A DNA stretch of 64,000 nt from Jacaranda mimosifolia (Eukaryota; Streptophyta; Magnoliopsida; Lamiales; Bignoniaceae): positions 29,100,710 to 29,164,709 of the forward strand of contig CM032120.1 of assembly GCA_018894105.1 (NCBI GenBank), written 5' to 3'. The notes under the pieces were generated by a model. It worked only from the letters and a program-made list of their open reading frames with translations, was not told the DNA's origin and searched no databases. Positions 1 to 14,005 of this stretch are shown here, piece by piece; position 1 is the stretch's first letter, and every line of letters begins with the position of its first letter. A program made the position numbers and the translations under genes.

Positions 1-333
1 GCTGCGACGACGTATTGCTGCCGCGAAGGTCTTACACTTCTTCAAAGCATCAAGTCCTTTGATCCCGGAGTCAAGGTTCGAGTTTCAAAGAAATCTCGTA
101 GTGTTCTTTTATCAAGTCAAAGGATACTACACGATATATCCAATAGCAAGCTTCAAGCCCTTGGATCATATATATTGGGAGAAGAATCAGAGGATTAGTT
201 TTATTAGGAAATTTATATTTTTTTTCTTTGATAAATTGTAATTATCATATATTCTTTAATATAAATTCAATTTGTCTATTATTTTTCTTTGTCTTGTGAT
301 TTAATTTTGCAGACAATGAAATTTGTGTGAACA
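1..333 (+). mobile_element. 3' part of a gypsy (Tat-type) LTR
   Basis: This stretch aligns by eye to the reverse complement of about 35425-35750, the LTR of the decayed gypsy element further along. Shared landmarks in the same order are GGAGAAGAATCAGAGGA, TTTTTCTT-GTCTTGTGATT, TTTTGCAGAC and AAATTTGTGTGAACA. Homology stops at 333, exactly where the other LTR ends in TGAACA. The sequence after it is not the primer binding site found in the other copy. This is therefore the right-hand edge of a 3' LTR or solo LTR in + orientation, with its 5' part outside the window. The 60-residue reading frame inside it is not considered a gene. Confidence 0.75.
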
Positions 334-3029
334 GTGGTTATCTAATAACAAGAGAAAGAAAGAAGTTTGGACATGCAATCTTGAAAATGGCATTTTTGGT
401 TTTGAGGTACATGTTAAAAAAGGGAATTGTAGTCAAAAAAAGATTTAGCAAAACCCAAATTAGAAGTTAGGAAAGAATTACCTAACTGAATTCTATATAA
501 TTAGTGTCACGCCTAAATCTCCATCGAACTAGTTTGTCTTGAAGAAATAATTGCCCCATTCACTGGTCATTAGGTATTCCAACACTCTCTTAGAAGTTGT
601 TTATTTGCTTGACCACCATTCAGTTACTAGGAGCCAAAGCCTAAACAGTATGACGAGTGAGCAAGAGAAGTAGGTTTTGAGAGAGAGAACAAATTTGTAT
701 TCTATCAACAACCAGCCACACAAATATATAGATGTAGAAGGGGATAAGAAACGACAAAAATGTTATTAAATATTATGTTACATTTTTGTTACAAAAATCT
801 AAAGCTTGTAATATTTTTGTTACCAATTCAGATAAGTATCGATTGAAATTTTTAGCAAAAAAATTAATTCGCCAAAACTCTTGATGCTGGGCCGAGTTGA
901 ATGGGCGGCATTACACGTATATGATGCACGTACCATGTGGTTGCACTAATACTTGAACTACATATATACCACATATCTCTTTGTCTCAAGACCAATGCGA
1001 GACAAGTATTCTTACTTGCATATCCTTAACTCATGCTTATTATTTCCATGTTCACACCCTTTATTCTATGAGGTTCCAACAAAAGAATGGCACCCAATCA
1101 AAAGTCTAAAATCACACATACGCGTAAAATATTTATATAATCCATCTTGGCAAAATTCATTGAATTAGGTGCCATTTACAACCATTAATATAATTGGATT
1201 ACATGCGATTTATTTCCATAACATGAAGAATAACGACATATAAAAAAATATATTCACCATAAAAAAGACTTATAAAAAGATATAATTGTACTTCCTATAT
1301 AATTAAATTAAATCGAGTTTAATGAAATTGAATTCCAACCATAATTTTACTGCAAACAAATAGGCTGTACCAAAAAGAAGGAATAATGGGACAACTCCAA
1401 CTAAACACATGATTGGAATATTATTATGCAATATAAGGATATATCAAATATGATGTGATGGAACTTTCACATTAATTGTCATCAATAAAATCCAGCTGAT
1501 AAATAAGATTCAGTTGTCCGCCTCATGCTTTCTCAACTGTCACCCAATGTCTCTGCTCAATGGGTCCAAAGTCCAACCTTATAATTAATTATTTAAGAAG
1601 AGGGTAACAAATTTCTTGTAATATTACTCTATTAAGGGTAAGTATGGCATACTATAAAAAATTTAATTATACAGTAATTGATGTTGGTGATTTTTTTTTT
1701 CTTCCCCTACGATATTGGGTTTTTCAATTTTTTTTTGAAAAAAATCATCTAGTGAAATTATTATCAATCAAGAATTACAATAATATAATTTTAAAAAAAT
1801 ATAATTACTTACCATAAAAAACTGATCTTATTTTCTGAAGAAATCGTTCGTGAAAATGCAAACTTAAATTTTTTCGTCTCTATTATTGGAATAACCTAAC
1901 CTAACAAGATTTAATTATGCCTAAACTAAAATATCGGCAAGCTAGATATGTTGAATATTTTTCTTAATTTTTAATTTCTTCTTCTTGTCGTTCAAGCTAT
2001 TAGTTGAGTGGCTAAGTAGAATTAAAAGAAATTTGTTGCATTCTGGAGTTGGATAACCAACTTGGTCTGCTGAAAAAATTGGTGATTAATGTTTTATAGG
2101 GAAAGTTGTGGATGAAGAATGCCTATTCACATGGCCAAGTCATTTTCAATGGGACATAGAAGGCTGTACTAGAGTAACATGCGGGTGCACACAATTCTTG
2201 GGGTCTTTTCGGTAATTCCAGATTATACCGTATATGACAATAAAGGAACAGTGATTGTTTCAGGAAATTAGCACCTGTATTTTCATTTTCAAATTTCATT
2301 TCTATTAATTTTAAAATTTAAAAAAAATAATTAGTGAAAATAAATTAAAAATAAATTTATATTTAGATAGATTAATAAAAAAGTAATGACTATGTTGGAT
2401 AGTAGATAGAGAAATATATATAAATAATAAAATAGATAGATAAAGAGAGAGAAGAGATACATAGGTTGTTGGAGAATATATTTTAAGAATGGAAATGAAA
2501 ACAATATCGAGTAAAAATATAAAAAGAGTGATGTATTTTAATTTTTAAATCCCTTTGGTTTGTGGAATTAATTATAATTTATAATTGAAAGATATAGTGT
2601 TGAATTACACCACTAAAATGGTCATCACTTTGATCAATTGTTTTAATGTTCAAAAAAATGAAAACAGTACAAATTAACTTATACCATAATATTTGATGTT
2701 AACTAAACTTGATTTTTCTATTATTTTTTAGAATTTCATGTTTTTACCATGCAAATAAAAATAAAACCAAACTCACAAATTTTTTGAATTTGAGCAAAAG
2801 AATTGAAACGAAGAAATGACTTATAGTATCAAGTCAACTTTAATTTCATTATAATAATAAAAAAAATAAATTAAAATTTCTATTAAAATTTCAAGAAAAT
2901 GCCAAATAAATATAAAAGATCATTATTGTAAAATTAAAATGTTTTATTCTCTGAACAAAAGAGGATTATTTTTGTCAGTGAAGTCCAGCTAAAAAAAAAA
3001 AATCTCATTTATCTCCGCGTACATCAAAG
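334..3029. other. AT-rich intergenic spacer upstream of RUS6
   Basis: No reading frame resembles a known protein. The stretch is AT-rich with short homopolymers. Around 2270-2530 lies A/T- and GA-rich DNA that may be an old repeat, but I could not define its ends. Nothing else is supportable. Confidence 0.5.
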
Positions 3030-3033
3030 ACAC

Positions 3034-3041
3034 CCACGTGG
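3034..3041. promoter_or_regulatory. Palindromic G-box upstream of RUS6
   Basis: CCACGTGG, a perfect palindrome with the CACGTG core, lies about 330 bp upstream of the RUS6 start codon. In plants this core binds bZIP and bHLH factors such as HY5 and PIFs. That fits a light-related gene family but is not proof of use. It is seen in sequence; function is inferred. Confidence 0.45.
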
Positions 3042-3129
3042 TCGTCTCACCCTTGCTCCGTGCACCCACTCGTCACCCCATCAAAACCCCCTCACGCCCC
3101 CACTCCCCCCCTCAAAATTTCCCCTTCCC

Positions 3130-3369
3130 ACACCATCTGTGGTTCTCTCCCTCTTCACGCTCGCTCCACACTCTCTCCCTATAGAGAGAGAAAAAAAGAA
3201 GAAGGGCAGAGCAAAAACAACAAAATCACAACAAGAAAATCTCTCTCTTAATCTCCGCTCACCTAAATATATTTTACAAATTTCTTCCATTTCTATCTCT
3301 CTCTATATATACACATCATAGTTTCGTCCTCCGCAATTTGATCTTCAAATTCTCCTTTGTTTGGACGCA
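3130..3369 (+). promoter_or_regulatory. CT-rich leader and TATA-like element of RUS6
   Basis: The stretch before the start codon is rich in CTCTCTC and purine blocks, common in plant core promoters and 5' leaders. A TATATATA run sits at 3304-3311, 59 bp before the ATG. If used as a TATA box it would give a leader of only about 25-35 nt. The CT tracts upstream allow a longer leader instead. The transcription start is not determinable here. Confidence 0.4.
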
Positions 3370-6300
3370 ATGAAGCTCAAGCACCCATCCAATTCCGCTT
3401 CCCAAACCCTGACCTCCTCCGACACGCGGCTGCTCGTTCGAGAGACGCTTCGTATCAGCGCTAACCTTGCCTCGGCGCCTCCGCCATCGCCTGGAGCGGC
3501 TGTGGCGGTTCAGGAGCGGCCTTTGCTCCAGGATTCCAGCTTGGGTGGACTCGTGGAGGATCAGTTTCTGGATTCGAGTTTGAGGTTGATCTGCTGTGAG
3601 GAGATCGATGGCAGAAGGTGGCAATACTTTGCCGAGAATAATAATAACGTCAGGAGTAGTGGTTCCAAGCAACTAAGGAAGAATTCTATTCGTGCTGTCA
3701 GTTTGCAAGCTCCGCAGGCGCCCATTGATGTCAGTAATTCCTATAACTTTCCTTCAATTATTCGTTTTCTCTTTCTCTGAAGTTCTTATTGACCCATTGA
3801 TTGCATTTCTGAACATATTCATGCGTTGTAAAATGGTGGTCGGCCCCAAGCAAATTAATTAGTTGATTTTAGTCAAACTCATTATGGAATTTGTTATAAT
3901 TTTGTTGAGGAGCTAACTGAGAGATCTCTAAGGCAAGAGCATACAAAGTTGAAAACTTGTTGATCTTTTCTTTGCTTTAAAAGAACCGGTTTAATTCTTG
4001 CAGTGAATAAATTGTAGTGGCAATAATTTATTTGCGTAACTATGTTATACGAATACACAATAATTGCAACAATTGTGGGGAGCTATTGGTGTTTGATAAT
4101 GTTAATCTTAGCTAAATAAACTTGCAGTTATAGCCAGTTGAGTAAGTTAATCACTCTTAACTTTAAACGGGTAGTCGAGCCTAACATTACATCTCTTACT
4201 GTGTGCACATGTGCCCACATATAAATAGTCACTCACCCACCCACCCACAGACACCTAGAAAAAGATTTTATTTACCAAAAAATGGAGACGAAACAATGAG
4301 GTGGGAAACTGCTCACTAGTTAAGAATATCTTGATTGAGAGGAAACGATGGAGATGGGAAACTGCTTCCTCACTAAGAATGTCTTCGGCTATGAGTTAAC
4401 TTCTCTCTTTACTTGATTTATGTTGTTTACGTGTTCCAGGAGTTGATAACATTTATAAGGTCTTATGTCGTCCCAGAAGGCTTTCCTGATAGTGTCACAC
4501 CTTCTTATGTGCCGTACATGACATGGAGAGCTTTAAAGGTACTCTTCTAATATTTTAATTCTACCAAGGATGCAATTCCCTTCAGCATTAAATGCTTTCC
4601 CAGTACTAGTTGTTTTCCAGCTGCTCCAGTCTGGTGATAGTGATGTTGTTTTGGTTGTAGCACTTCTTTGGTGGAGCAATGGGTGTTTTTACAACACAAA
4701 CACTCCTTGGTTCGCTTGGAGTATCCAGAAACAAAGCTGCAGGTGCTGTAGCTATCAACTGGATTCTCAAGGTATCCATCAAAACTGACACAAGCTAGTT
4801 TCTTGTTCTGAATTACTTCTGTGCATAAAATCTCTTCATTATACAAGTTTTGGAGGTATTAGTTGAGTTATCAAAAGATTCTACATGTTTTTACATGATC
4901 AGAAGTGTCTAAAAGCTAAAAAATGGGATACTTTAAGGTGACTGTTGTAGCATAATTTGTGGTATCGCCTATAGAGATGTATGCAATCTCATGGTTTACT
5001 TCTGAATTACATTTTTTCATAATAAAAAACCAAATGAAAGTCATTCTGGAATGAGCTACTTTTGACATACAAAATGCTTCTTCTGTGTGTGTGACTTTTC
5101 AAGTTTTAAATAATTAAGTGGAAAAGAATCTAACATTAGAATGCTCGACATGGCAATTTCTAGGATGGTGCTGGACGGGTTGGGAAGATGCTTTTTGCTC
5201 GGCAGGGAAAGAAATTTGATTATGATCTAAAGCAGGTATTGGATTGTTTAATTGATTGGTCAAAGAGGAGCAATTAGAGTTTTTCACAATGTTTCAAATG
5301 CAATTTTTTATTTTCTCATAAATTGAACGTCATTCAGCTTAGGTTTGCTGGTGACCTCCTAATGGAGATAGGAGCTGGAGTTGAGTTGGCAACTGCGGCT
5401 GTTCCGCATCTATTTCTTCCATTGGCATGTGCTGCCAATGTGGCTAAGGTATTGTCACCTATTGTCCTGTTCACTTGTCAGTATGGAGAAATGCTGGACA
5501 ATTAACTTAACACATTATCTTGGTTTGCTTATAGAATGTTGCTGCCGTGACATCAACTTCAACTCGAACCCCAATCTACAAAGCCTTTGCTAAAGGAGAA
5601 AATATTGGAGATGTAACTGCCAAGGGCGAGTGTGTTGGCAATATTGCTGATCTGGTACGCTTGTTCAATCAAGATACATTGTTTACAATCTCTATTTTAT
5701 GCAAGTGAACATCACATCGCCAAGCAAACGGATGCCAGAAACACTTTTTAATGCATAATTTTATAACTCGACTTTACATAGTTAAGTGAACTGCATTTTC
5801 TGAAAGAAGCTTCTTAATCCTGGCTTTATTTCATATAGCAGCATGTTCCTTGAGTTTGGTAAAGCAAGTTTGGGTATATACTGACATCTTTTTTGATTTC
5901 TTTCTTGCCATGAATTAGCGCAGATTTCATATTTGACAAATTCAGGTTCTTTGTTTGAGTGATTTTTCAAAATGAGTGAAGGGGTACTGTTGGTAATTCC
6001 TTGCAAGGGAATAAACTGCGAATAAAATGATCTGAATTTGATTTTTCTTGGAGAAGAAAAAGGAATACTCTCTGTTTATTTTCTTATTGTCAAATAATCA
6101 ACCAATCTCTCGTATGTATAAGGTGAAATTAGGATTATAAATTTGTTATGAATATATAAATGATCTATATAGCTAAAATAAATTGAATAAAAGAAGGAAA
6201 ATATTCTATCAATAGCCTAACACATTTATTTTGCACCATGCCTTCACTAAGAAAAGCACTCGCACCTAAGTGGTGATGTGAGATTTTGCAAGGCCAACCA

Positions 6301-9300
6301 ATGATGGGCTGGGGGGGAGGGGGGGGGGGGAACTAGGGCCAAATACTTGCTGCGTAAATTTATCAGCATTAGCCAAAATTTGCATAGCAAAGGGGCACCT
6401 CGAAAATCACCACCCTCAGATTTAAGGCTAACAAGTACAATGACTGTAATTTTAAAGGATTTCATGTGTTGAAGGTTTGTCTTAAATAGTGATTTCTCAA
6501 TTTCCACCATGATAGTAGGCTTGCTTCATATGCGTTCTTTAAGAATGTCTTTTGTCTTTGAGTTGGAATTAATAAAAGATACTCTTTCTTGTGAAGCTCG
6601 GGACTGGACTCAGCATAATGATTGCTAAAAGAAACCCATCCTTGTTCACCACATTTGCTTTGCTCTCATGTGGATATGTGATGAGCTCTTATCAAGAGGT
6701 TGCGTGATGTCAATATCTCATACCCTCCCTTCTCGTCTCCTCGTTTTTCCTTGTGTCCTTCCATCTCAATGTATTGATTGGAGACTGTCTGTGATGTATC
6801 CTTTCAGGTGAAATCTGTTGTTTTGCATACGCTAAACGGTGCACGATTTACTGTGGCTGTAGAGTCCTTCCTGATGACAGGTGGGATGAGTACATTGTTT
6901 CTTCCTCTTTTTCTCTCTCTTCCTGTGCCTTCTTCCTTCTCTCTATTTTATGTCATATTTTAGAGAACCTAGGTGCAATATAGATTGATCAAATGGTAGT
7001 GGGAAGGAGGACTAAGTGTAACAAAGATAGAAAGGAAGTGTTGGGGGGGAAAAAAAGGAAAAGCAAAGAGGATATTTTTATCAAGGATATGTAGTGGTGG
7101 AGTAAAGACATCCAAAGCCCCCTTGAAGTATCAACTAATGGAGGAACTGCCAATGTGAAGACAGAGTGTTATAGATTTAGCAGTCGATAGAAGTGAAGAA
7201 AATTCTGAAAGAAAACATGGACAAGAAAGAAAGTGAAGCTGATGTTGAGAATCAAAGAAAATACATGAAAGCTTCTGCTATTATCAACCTGAAGGAAGAA
7301 GAAATACTGTATATATTACTAAAATTAGGGAACTGAAATTGGAGATCTAATTGAGTGTCAAGTGAAATAAGGATGAGAATTCAAAGGCCTTGGGCATTTG
7401 GAATATATAGATGCCATTCCGAAAAATTCTTACTGAACAATATAGCACAAGTAGTCGGCAAGAAGAAGCTACTGACATGAGGAATTGAAATTATGTCAAT
7501 GAGATTAATCTAACTAAGTTGATGGTGGATGCATGGAGGAACTGGATCATGGAAGGAAAATTATTGAACTTTTGGAGATCTATGATGCGTGTATTGAGCT
7601 TAATTATTCCTAGGGTTATGAATATTAGAGGTGATCTACTTTAAAGCTACTTGAATTTAGTAGAGGAGTGGTTTTTAATGTTTTGTTGACTGGAGAATCC
7701 TGCTAATAAATTTAAGGAAATATTTAGTACATAGTACATAAAATTAGCAGCGTTTTATCAGTTTGCATATTGAATTATTAAGAAGCAATCTACATAAATT
7801 GAGTGTATTTTAGATAAGAATAACAAGGTGGATTTGCATTAAAACAAGAAAGATAGCCATGGAATAATAATGAGCATGCTTTACAGTTGGTTCAGGTAGT
7901 GTCTGTTGGATATAAATTGTGGAATAGCCATAAGGTGGTCCATGCATGTTCAGCAAAGGTCGTGAGATTTACCTCTTTGTGTACTTGATGCAATTAATAT
8001 AAAGGAAACCTAGAACAGGGCAGTAAAACATCTGTGGAATTCAGTGTAAACAATTTGAGCAGCTGTGCAGTAAGTATGGAGCTGGTTTCTGATAGTGCAC
8101 TTTTGCACACTATGTTATGACGATTTATTGAGAGTTGTAAACTTGCATTTCTAATTTTGAAAATTTGGGAGCTCATTTATCAACAGTATCTACTCTGTAG
8201 CAAAGCATGGAATTTGCTTTCCAATAAAGTTGGAGTGGAAGTAGAACACGATTTTCGTATGCTTCAACCAGAAAAAAAGGATGAAAAAGAAAAAAGAAAA
8301 TAATCTCATGTCTGACTTTTATTTGTTGCATGCTTCATTTTTTAGGGCGAGTTCCTAGTTTGCAAGAGGGAAATTCAAGGGAAAATATTTTCAGTCCTCC
8401 CTGGAAAAAACACAGACCTATTGTTCTTGGTACCTCTCTCTCTCTCCCAACACATGCTTTCTATTTGACCACTATCCCATTTATGCAGAATAGAGATTGA
8501 CCAAGAATAAATTCTAAATTTTTGCAGGGCCAAGATTTAAAGATGCATTCCAAGACCCTAATTCATATCTTTCTTTGGAGCCCATCTTTGAGGTATATTA
8601 CTTGTTATGGAAAATGATACACATCTGTTGAGCTTTATACTCCCCCTTGTTGTACGTGTGCTATATTCATGGACTTGCCTTTGCATGCCTATATTGATTT
8701 ATGCGTGCATGCTTTTCATTGCCTATAATTTCTTACTATGACTTACAAGTTGCTTATCAATTTTCTTGATAACAGAAGGAACGCTACATCGTAACGTATA
8801 ATCCTTCTAAGGGAAATATCTATGCATTGTTCAAGGATCATGCAAAGTCTGATGACATATTGAAAGCGGCTTTTCATGTAAGATTGCAGACCTTTTTAAT
8901 CTTATCCTCAAATCATTGTTGGTATTTCTTTGCTAAATTCACATTGTGTTGCAGGCTCATGTGCTTCTTCACATCATTCATACCTCCAATCAGAACCAGC
9001 CTTCCTCTAGAAAACAAGAACATGATCTCCCAGCTGTATTGCCTACACTGGGTGATCTTCAATCTCATATAGTGGAATCATATAAGATGGTATCAGCTTT
9101 ATATGGGCCTTTTAAAAACAAAGCCAAGGAACAGGTAACTTGAAACTACCTATTTTAAAGCATTTGCAGTTGAGATGATCTAGTGAAATAGTTCAGATAT
9201 CTGTTGGATATCTTTTACACTTGATATAGTCTGCTCACAGCTACTTTTTGTGAAACCTGTTGTCTTTTTGGTGCTTGGCCATGTAATGGAATGAACTATA

Positions 9301-9954
9301 GGGACTTACTAAACTTGAAAAGTTAGATAAGATCTCAACTAATCACTGTGCAGTGAGTTGGTAATATGAGTAAGTTTCACTGGTAATAATAAGAGCAAGT
9401 TTCTAGGACTGGGATGCGCAGATGAGGAGATTAAAGAAATACCTGAATTCTCCACGTGTATTTGGCACTGTTGTCGGAATCATCCCCATTCTCAATTTTA
9501 GTTGCAGATGTGATTTTAATGGCATTTCTATCTTTCAAAACTGGTCATGCATCAGGAGTTAAATTTGTTTAAAAGATTGCAGTACACTGATATTCTTCAA
9601 ATTATTTCATTGATAGACATAAAAGTCTATAAGAATTAAATTTTTTTTAATGGTTGACAGGATGCTTGATAAATACCTTAGGTGTTTGTTGATTGCAATT
9701 TGTCATGAATTTATGAAGTAGTGTAAAATTTCTTTCAAATGCTAGACAAAATGATTAAGTTTTCAAGGGCGTCTTTTTCCCCTTCACGCAATTAGATTTG
9801 TGGTATTAATTGTATTATGGACTTGTTAAGATTAGAAGTCCAAGCGGATGCTTGTTTTCCGATGCTTTATGGTCTTCTGTTCTTTCAGGGGTGGGCTATG
9901 TCAGAATCACTACTTAATCCTGGCAGAGCTCGGCTATGTGAACTGGTCAGATAG
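3370..9954 (+). CDS. RUS6: Root UVB sensitive 6 (DUF647) protein, 13 exons
   Basis: Thirteen coding exons join into 514 residues: 3370-3729, 4440-4538, 4661-4771, 5164-5235, 5338-5448, 5535-5654, 6597-6698, 6808-6880, 8346-8429, 8528-8592, 8776-8877, 8955-9134, 9889-9954 (stop TAG). All introns are GT-AG. Introns 8 and 9 are phase 1 and the rest phase 0. Hallmarks by residue: LRLICCEEIDGRRW in exon 1, VVPEGFPDSV near 130, GGAMGVFTTQTLL near 157, GKKFDYDLKQLRFAGDLL near 205, TSTSTRTPIYKAF near 257, GWAMSESLLNPGRARL near 494. These match DUF647 and specifically Arabidopsis RUS6/EMB1879, whose length (about 500 residues) is similar. An upstream in-frame TTG at 3361 is ignored; the ATG at 3370 gives MKLKH. 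Family knowledge: RUS1 and RUS2 act in UV-B and vitamin B6 responses, and RUS6 loss is embryo-defective in Arabidopsis; the molecular activity is unclear. No break or stop was seen. The largest introns are 8 (1,465 bp), 6 (942 bp), 12 (754 bp) and 1 (710 bp). Confidence 0.95.
6310..6330. repeat. G-run in RUS6 intron 6
   Basis: A run of about 20 G interrupted by one A lies on the coding strand inside intron 6. It would be present in the pre-mRNA and could form a G-quadruplex. Its length is also error-prone in sequencing. Confidence 0.7.
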
Positions 9955-12900
9955 GATTCATATAGGTCTTTAATATTTCTTAAAAAACTTGGGAAAGGAT
10001 TCGAAAGATCTCTGGTTGCTTGTCCTTGAATAGAGTTGAATATGCTGGGAACTGTGGCATTAGTAGGCAAGGCAGAGCTGTGGCAGAATCAGGGGGAAGA
10101 TGTTTCTTTTCAACACAAACCAGTTTTCTGCATGGGATGCTAACAAAATTTGCTAAAGATGTTTGAACTGATGTGTAAGATCCTTGAGAACCATGAAGAT
10201 ATGGTGCTAAGGTGGATGGTGGATGAGAGAGGCCAGGTGCCGATTTTAATTTGTCTAATGATATTGTTGTTTTATCTTTTATGCACGGTTGGTTCAGTCT
10301 ATTTCCCTTGGCAGCAATGTATATTTAGTTTTTGATGGTTTCTCATTTCCTGCCAGTTTCTATGTTTCTTGTTACATAAGTTTCCAGATGCTTTTTGTAA
10401 TGTGTAGTTCTTAATCAATTACTGGTACAATGGCTTGCCTTAATTTTGTATACATATAGATAAAACTTGATCTCATGGGTGCTGATAAAATTGTCATTAC
10501 CAACCCTTCCTCTCCTCAGTCCTCCCTCCAACTCTCTGTTTTGCTTTGATCATTCTCAAGATGGATAGTTTTGGTGTCCTTCCCTGTATCTACTGATTTT
10601 AACGTCTTATCTTTCGCTAACCAACTCATCAGCTTGTAGTTGAAAAATAAGATGGACACTCTGTGTGCGCTTTTGAAACGCTCTTTTCTGGGCAAAAACC
10701 TAGGAACTAAGGAGAGTTCTGAGGAACTGCCATAGGAGTGAGATTGGAGAATTGGCATTTATTACAGGATTTTTTGATATATAGAGTAATAATACTTGAT
10801 TTACGGTGGACAGATTCTCCATATTTACTGTCTCCAAGGCAGGCAAGCTACAAAGCATTGAAGGGTTCTTTTCCCAATTAGCACCACTCCCATTGATGCT
10901 ACACAAACCTTTGAATAATACCTTAATCAAATTTGTCATTTCTTCAGAAGAAATAAATGGTCAAGTTTGGCTCCACGCCTTTCTGACTGGTCTTCTTTCC
11001 GGAAATTGAGTGGGCAGTCTGTAACAAGACAACGTAGAAAATTATGGAAAGAATATTTTTGAGACCTTTTAAGTTCAACGGGTTTGTGTATGCATCAAAT
11101 ATGGTATCCAACACGTGAACTCTCTTTAAGAGCCCAAAATGATGCAAGCCATTGTACCAGGACACGTGATTCCGTCATAGTAATTAATTACACAATTTGT
11201 CCCACTTTACGGTAGTTCATCGTTACAACACTTATCCAGAATTCAATCCGACCAGCACCTTACAAAATGTATGCACAATTATATTTATACAAGGAGTACT
11301 AATTCTGGCTAGCTAATTTACACGTTCCAATTGGGCTGAGGGTTTAATCAAATCTGTGAATGAACCAACGCAAAAAGAAAAAACAAAAATAGCCTCTTGG
11401 CTGTTGCAGTTTAATAAACTTTGTGCACGCCCGTACAATCATTTTCTCGAGTCTACTCTTTATATATACATATATATATATACACATAGACTTTTTGCAC
11501 GCTCAAAGTGACGATCTACACCAAGATTTACTTCACCAACTATATTTTTAATTTTTAATTTAATTTCAAAAGTGAATTTATCATTTGATTTAACATTAAA
11601 AAATACAAATAATATAGTGAAAACATAATAACAAAATTTATAAAATGTGTAGGTTGATATATTTAATAATTTTGAACTTTTATGTAGAAATTATTTAATA
11701 GATAACTAATATTGTATGCTATTGATGCAACTATTGTTAAAATTATGTTATTGCTAATACACATTGTAAAAAAATTGAGTACTTTGTTATTTATTAATAT
11801 AATAAATTAATATGCATGCAAAAACGACATACTGTGACTATTAGTACAACATAAAAGAAACAGAATATTGTATCCCAAGTTTCTGTTACTAGTATCTTTT
11901 GGGTACAAGTTAAGGAGCGAAGATTGTCGAATTGTGCACATAATAATTCTACCGTAACATTTTAACATGGGGAGGACAAAATTCAAGTTTTATTGGAGTA
12001 GGCTTTTTGGAGTGCTGGAAATCAAAGAGATATTGTCAAAGAAGATTTATCATCACTTAAATTCAAGATTTTACTTGTAGGTAAATCTATTAAATTACAT
12101 CAAAACTAAAATTCAAGATTCGTAAATACAGACATCTCTCAGATATTTGATTATTTATTTTTATGAAAATTTAATATTTGATTTGGTTTTGGTTTATGGA
12201 CAGTATTCCATACTAAATGATTATTTTATTCATCTTATTTTCATAAATATTGCTTATTTTTTATACCGTTTTTTATTTTTTGACGTACCAAAACTGAAAA
12301 AATAAGAAGAATATTACAAGTACGACCTTTTCTTTTGATTATGTTACTCTTTTTTATTTTTATTTTAAATCATTAACAAAATTAGCAGAAAATTGGACAA
12401 AATCTCTATTATAATTGAGTCAAAGGCGATTAACTCGATTTGGTATCATAAAAACAATTCATCTTTTTGTGAAATTTCCTTAGAATTTAGAGCTGTTTTA
12501 GCGAGTGAATATCCCCGAACAAACTGCAAATGGAAATTTGGACCACTAAGTGCCTACAAATGCAGGCCCAAATCAGGAACACTAGCAAGGTCCGTATGCC
12601 ATTTGCAGACCATTTTATTGTCGATCTACTAAATAGTACAAAACCAGGCATTTTGAACTTCGACTCAAAATGAGGAACGCTTTTAGTTGGTTTCCGGGAT
12701 GGTTGTCGTATATCAGTCCACTTACACACATAGTATATGCTATTGAATTCTAGTGCTTTTCCTTCCTTAGAAATAATTCACGTTGATAATACTCAAATTT
12801 ATCATCACATATGAGATTCAATTTTTACGAGGTATTATCTTAATTCTTATATGTACAACTGATAAAAATTTTATCCGTATAAATACGTGCATCAACAGGT

Positions 12901-13853
12901 GAGAGAAATAAATAATTTATAAACATTATCAACCTCGACTTTTTTAATTTGAGTAAGGCTTTATATTATTATTTATGCTATTTATTGTTGTTGCTGGAAA
13001 AAAATTTGGGGAAAATGGAGCATTTGAAAATTTTTTTGGTGAGAACAAATGAAGTGGGACAGTCATGGTTCAAATTTATTATTATGTCAATATTTTGGCA
13101 AATTAATGAATAATACAAAAGTTATAACATGTTCTTTTAATTGAGGTGACTATTGATCACGTGCCGTAATTTATAAATCAGTTTATGTATAGAAGCATTT
13201 TGTGCTATGATAATTATGGACAGCAAAAACATTTGTTTCAATTTGTCATAATTTTTTTATTTATCTTAAAAAATTATAGTATAAGATAAATTAAAAAATA
13301 AATATATATTTATTTATTTTATATTACATATAAATTCTAATACATATATAGAGTGTGACAAAATCACAAATTATTATATTATTACCCGAGTGATCAGGAT
13401 TTAAATTGTCAAAAACACACGCAAATTGTTGTTTTTTTCAAAAGAAAAAAACTCCACAAAATCGAAGTAGATAAAATAAAAGAATATTAGTACAATGTTT
13501 GTATGTATTCTCTGTTTCATAGGCACATGAAAAAGCCTGTAATGGTACTTAACTAGGTTCTATATACCGCTACAGTTGACGCCTTGAATTCAGGCTTTTG
13601 TTTATTTATTTACTTATTTTTTGTTTTCTGTTGTTATTATTTTTTTCAAATAAATAAATAAATGAAGACAGACTACTGAAAGGCCGGAGCCCGGAGGTGG
13701 TGGTGTAAAGCATGTCCTCAAAGTCAGAGCAGAAATACAAGACAAGACATACAGATGTGATTTAAGTACAAGATATGTTCTTTTCTCCACACAAAAACAA
13801 GAGGGAAAAGGGGCCGAAAAAAAAAATAAAAAAAACAGAGAAATATTTTTGGT
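9955..13853. other. Spacer downstream of RUS6, no gene recognised
   Basis: The first part should hold the RUS6 3' untranslated region, but no clear end signal was picked. Short frames near 10150-11165 and 12393-12729 match no family I recognise and overlap on both strands. A TA-rich run occurs near 11458-11482. The remainder is AT-rich. Confidence 0.45.
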
Positions 13854-13884
13854 TTGAAAAGGCGGTTAATTAGAAAAAAAATTC

Positions 13885-14005
13885 ATAATCTTACTTTTAT
13901 TTTTGTGATCAGTCCCCATTTAAATTTTTACACACTAAACTCCTTACTTTTTCACAAAACTTAGAAATCACTCCCCATGTCTTTTAAAAAGACACATATA
14001 TCCTT
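13885..14005 (+). repeat. Left terminal inverted repeat of the 6.65-kb MULE
   Basis: Contains TTTTGTGATCAGTCCCCA at 13901-13918, identical to the reverse complement of 20460-20477. Further similarity continues inward through CACTCCCCATG (left) versus CACCCCACTC (right, reverse complement). The outermost 20 or so bases are more diverged. Confidence 0.75.

Noticed and set aside
4547..4846. Minus-strand frames over RUS6 exon 3
   Set aside because: Antisense shadow of a well-supported exon.
6881..8345. Large RUS6 intron 8 examined for a nested gene or transposon
   Set aside because: No open frame, inverted ends or target duplication were visible.
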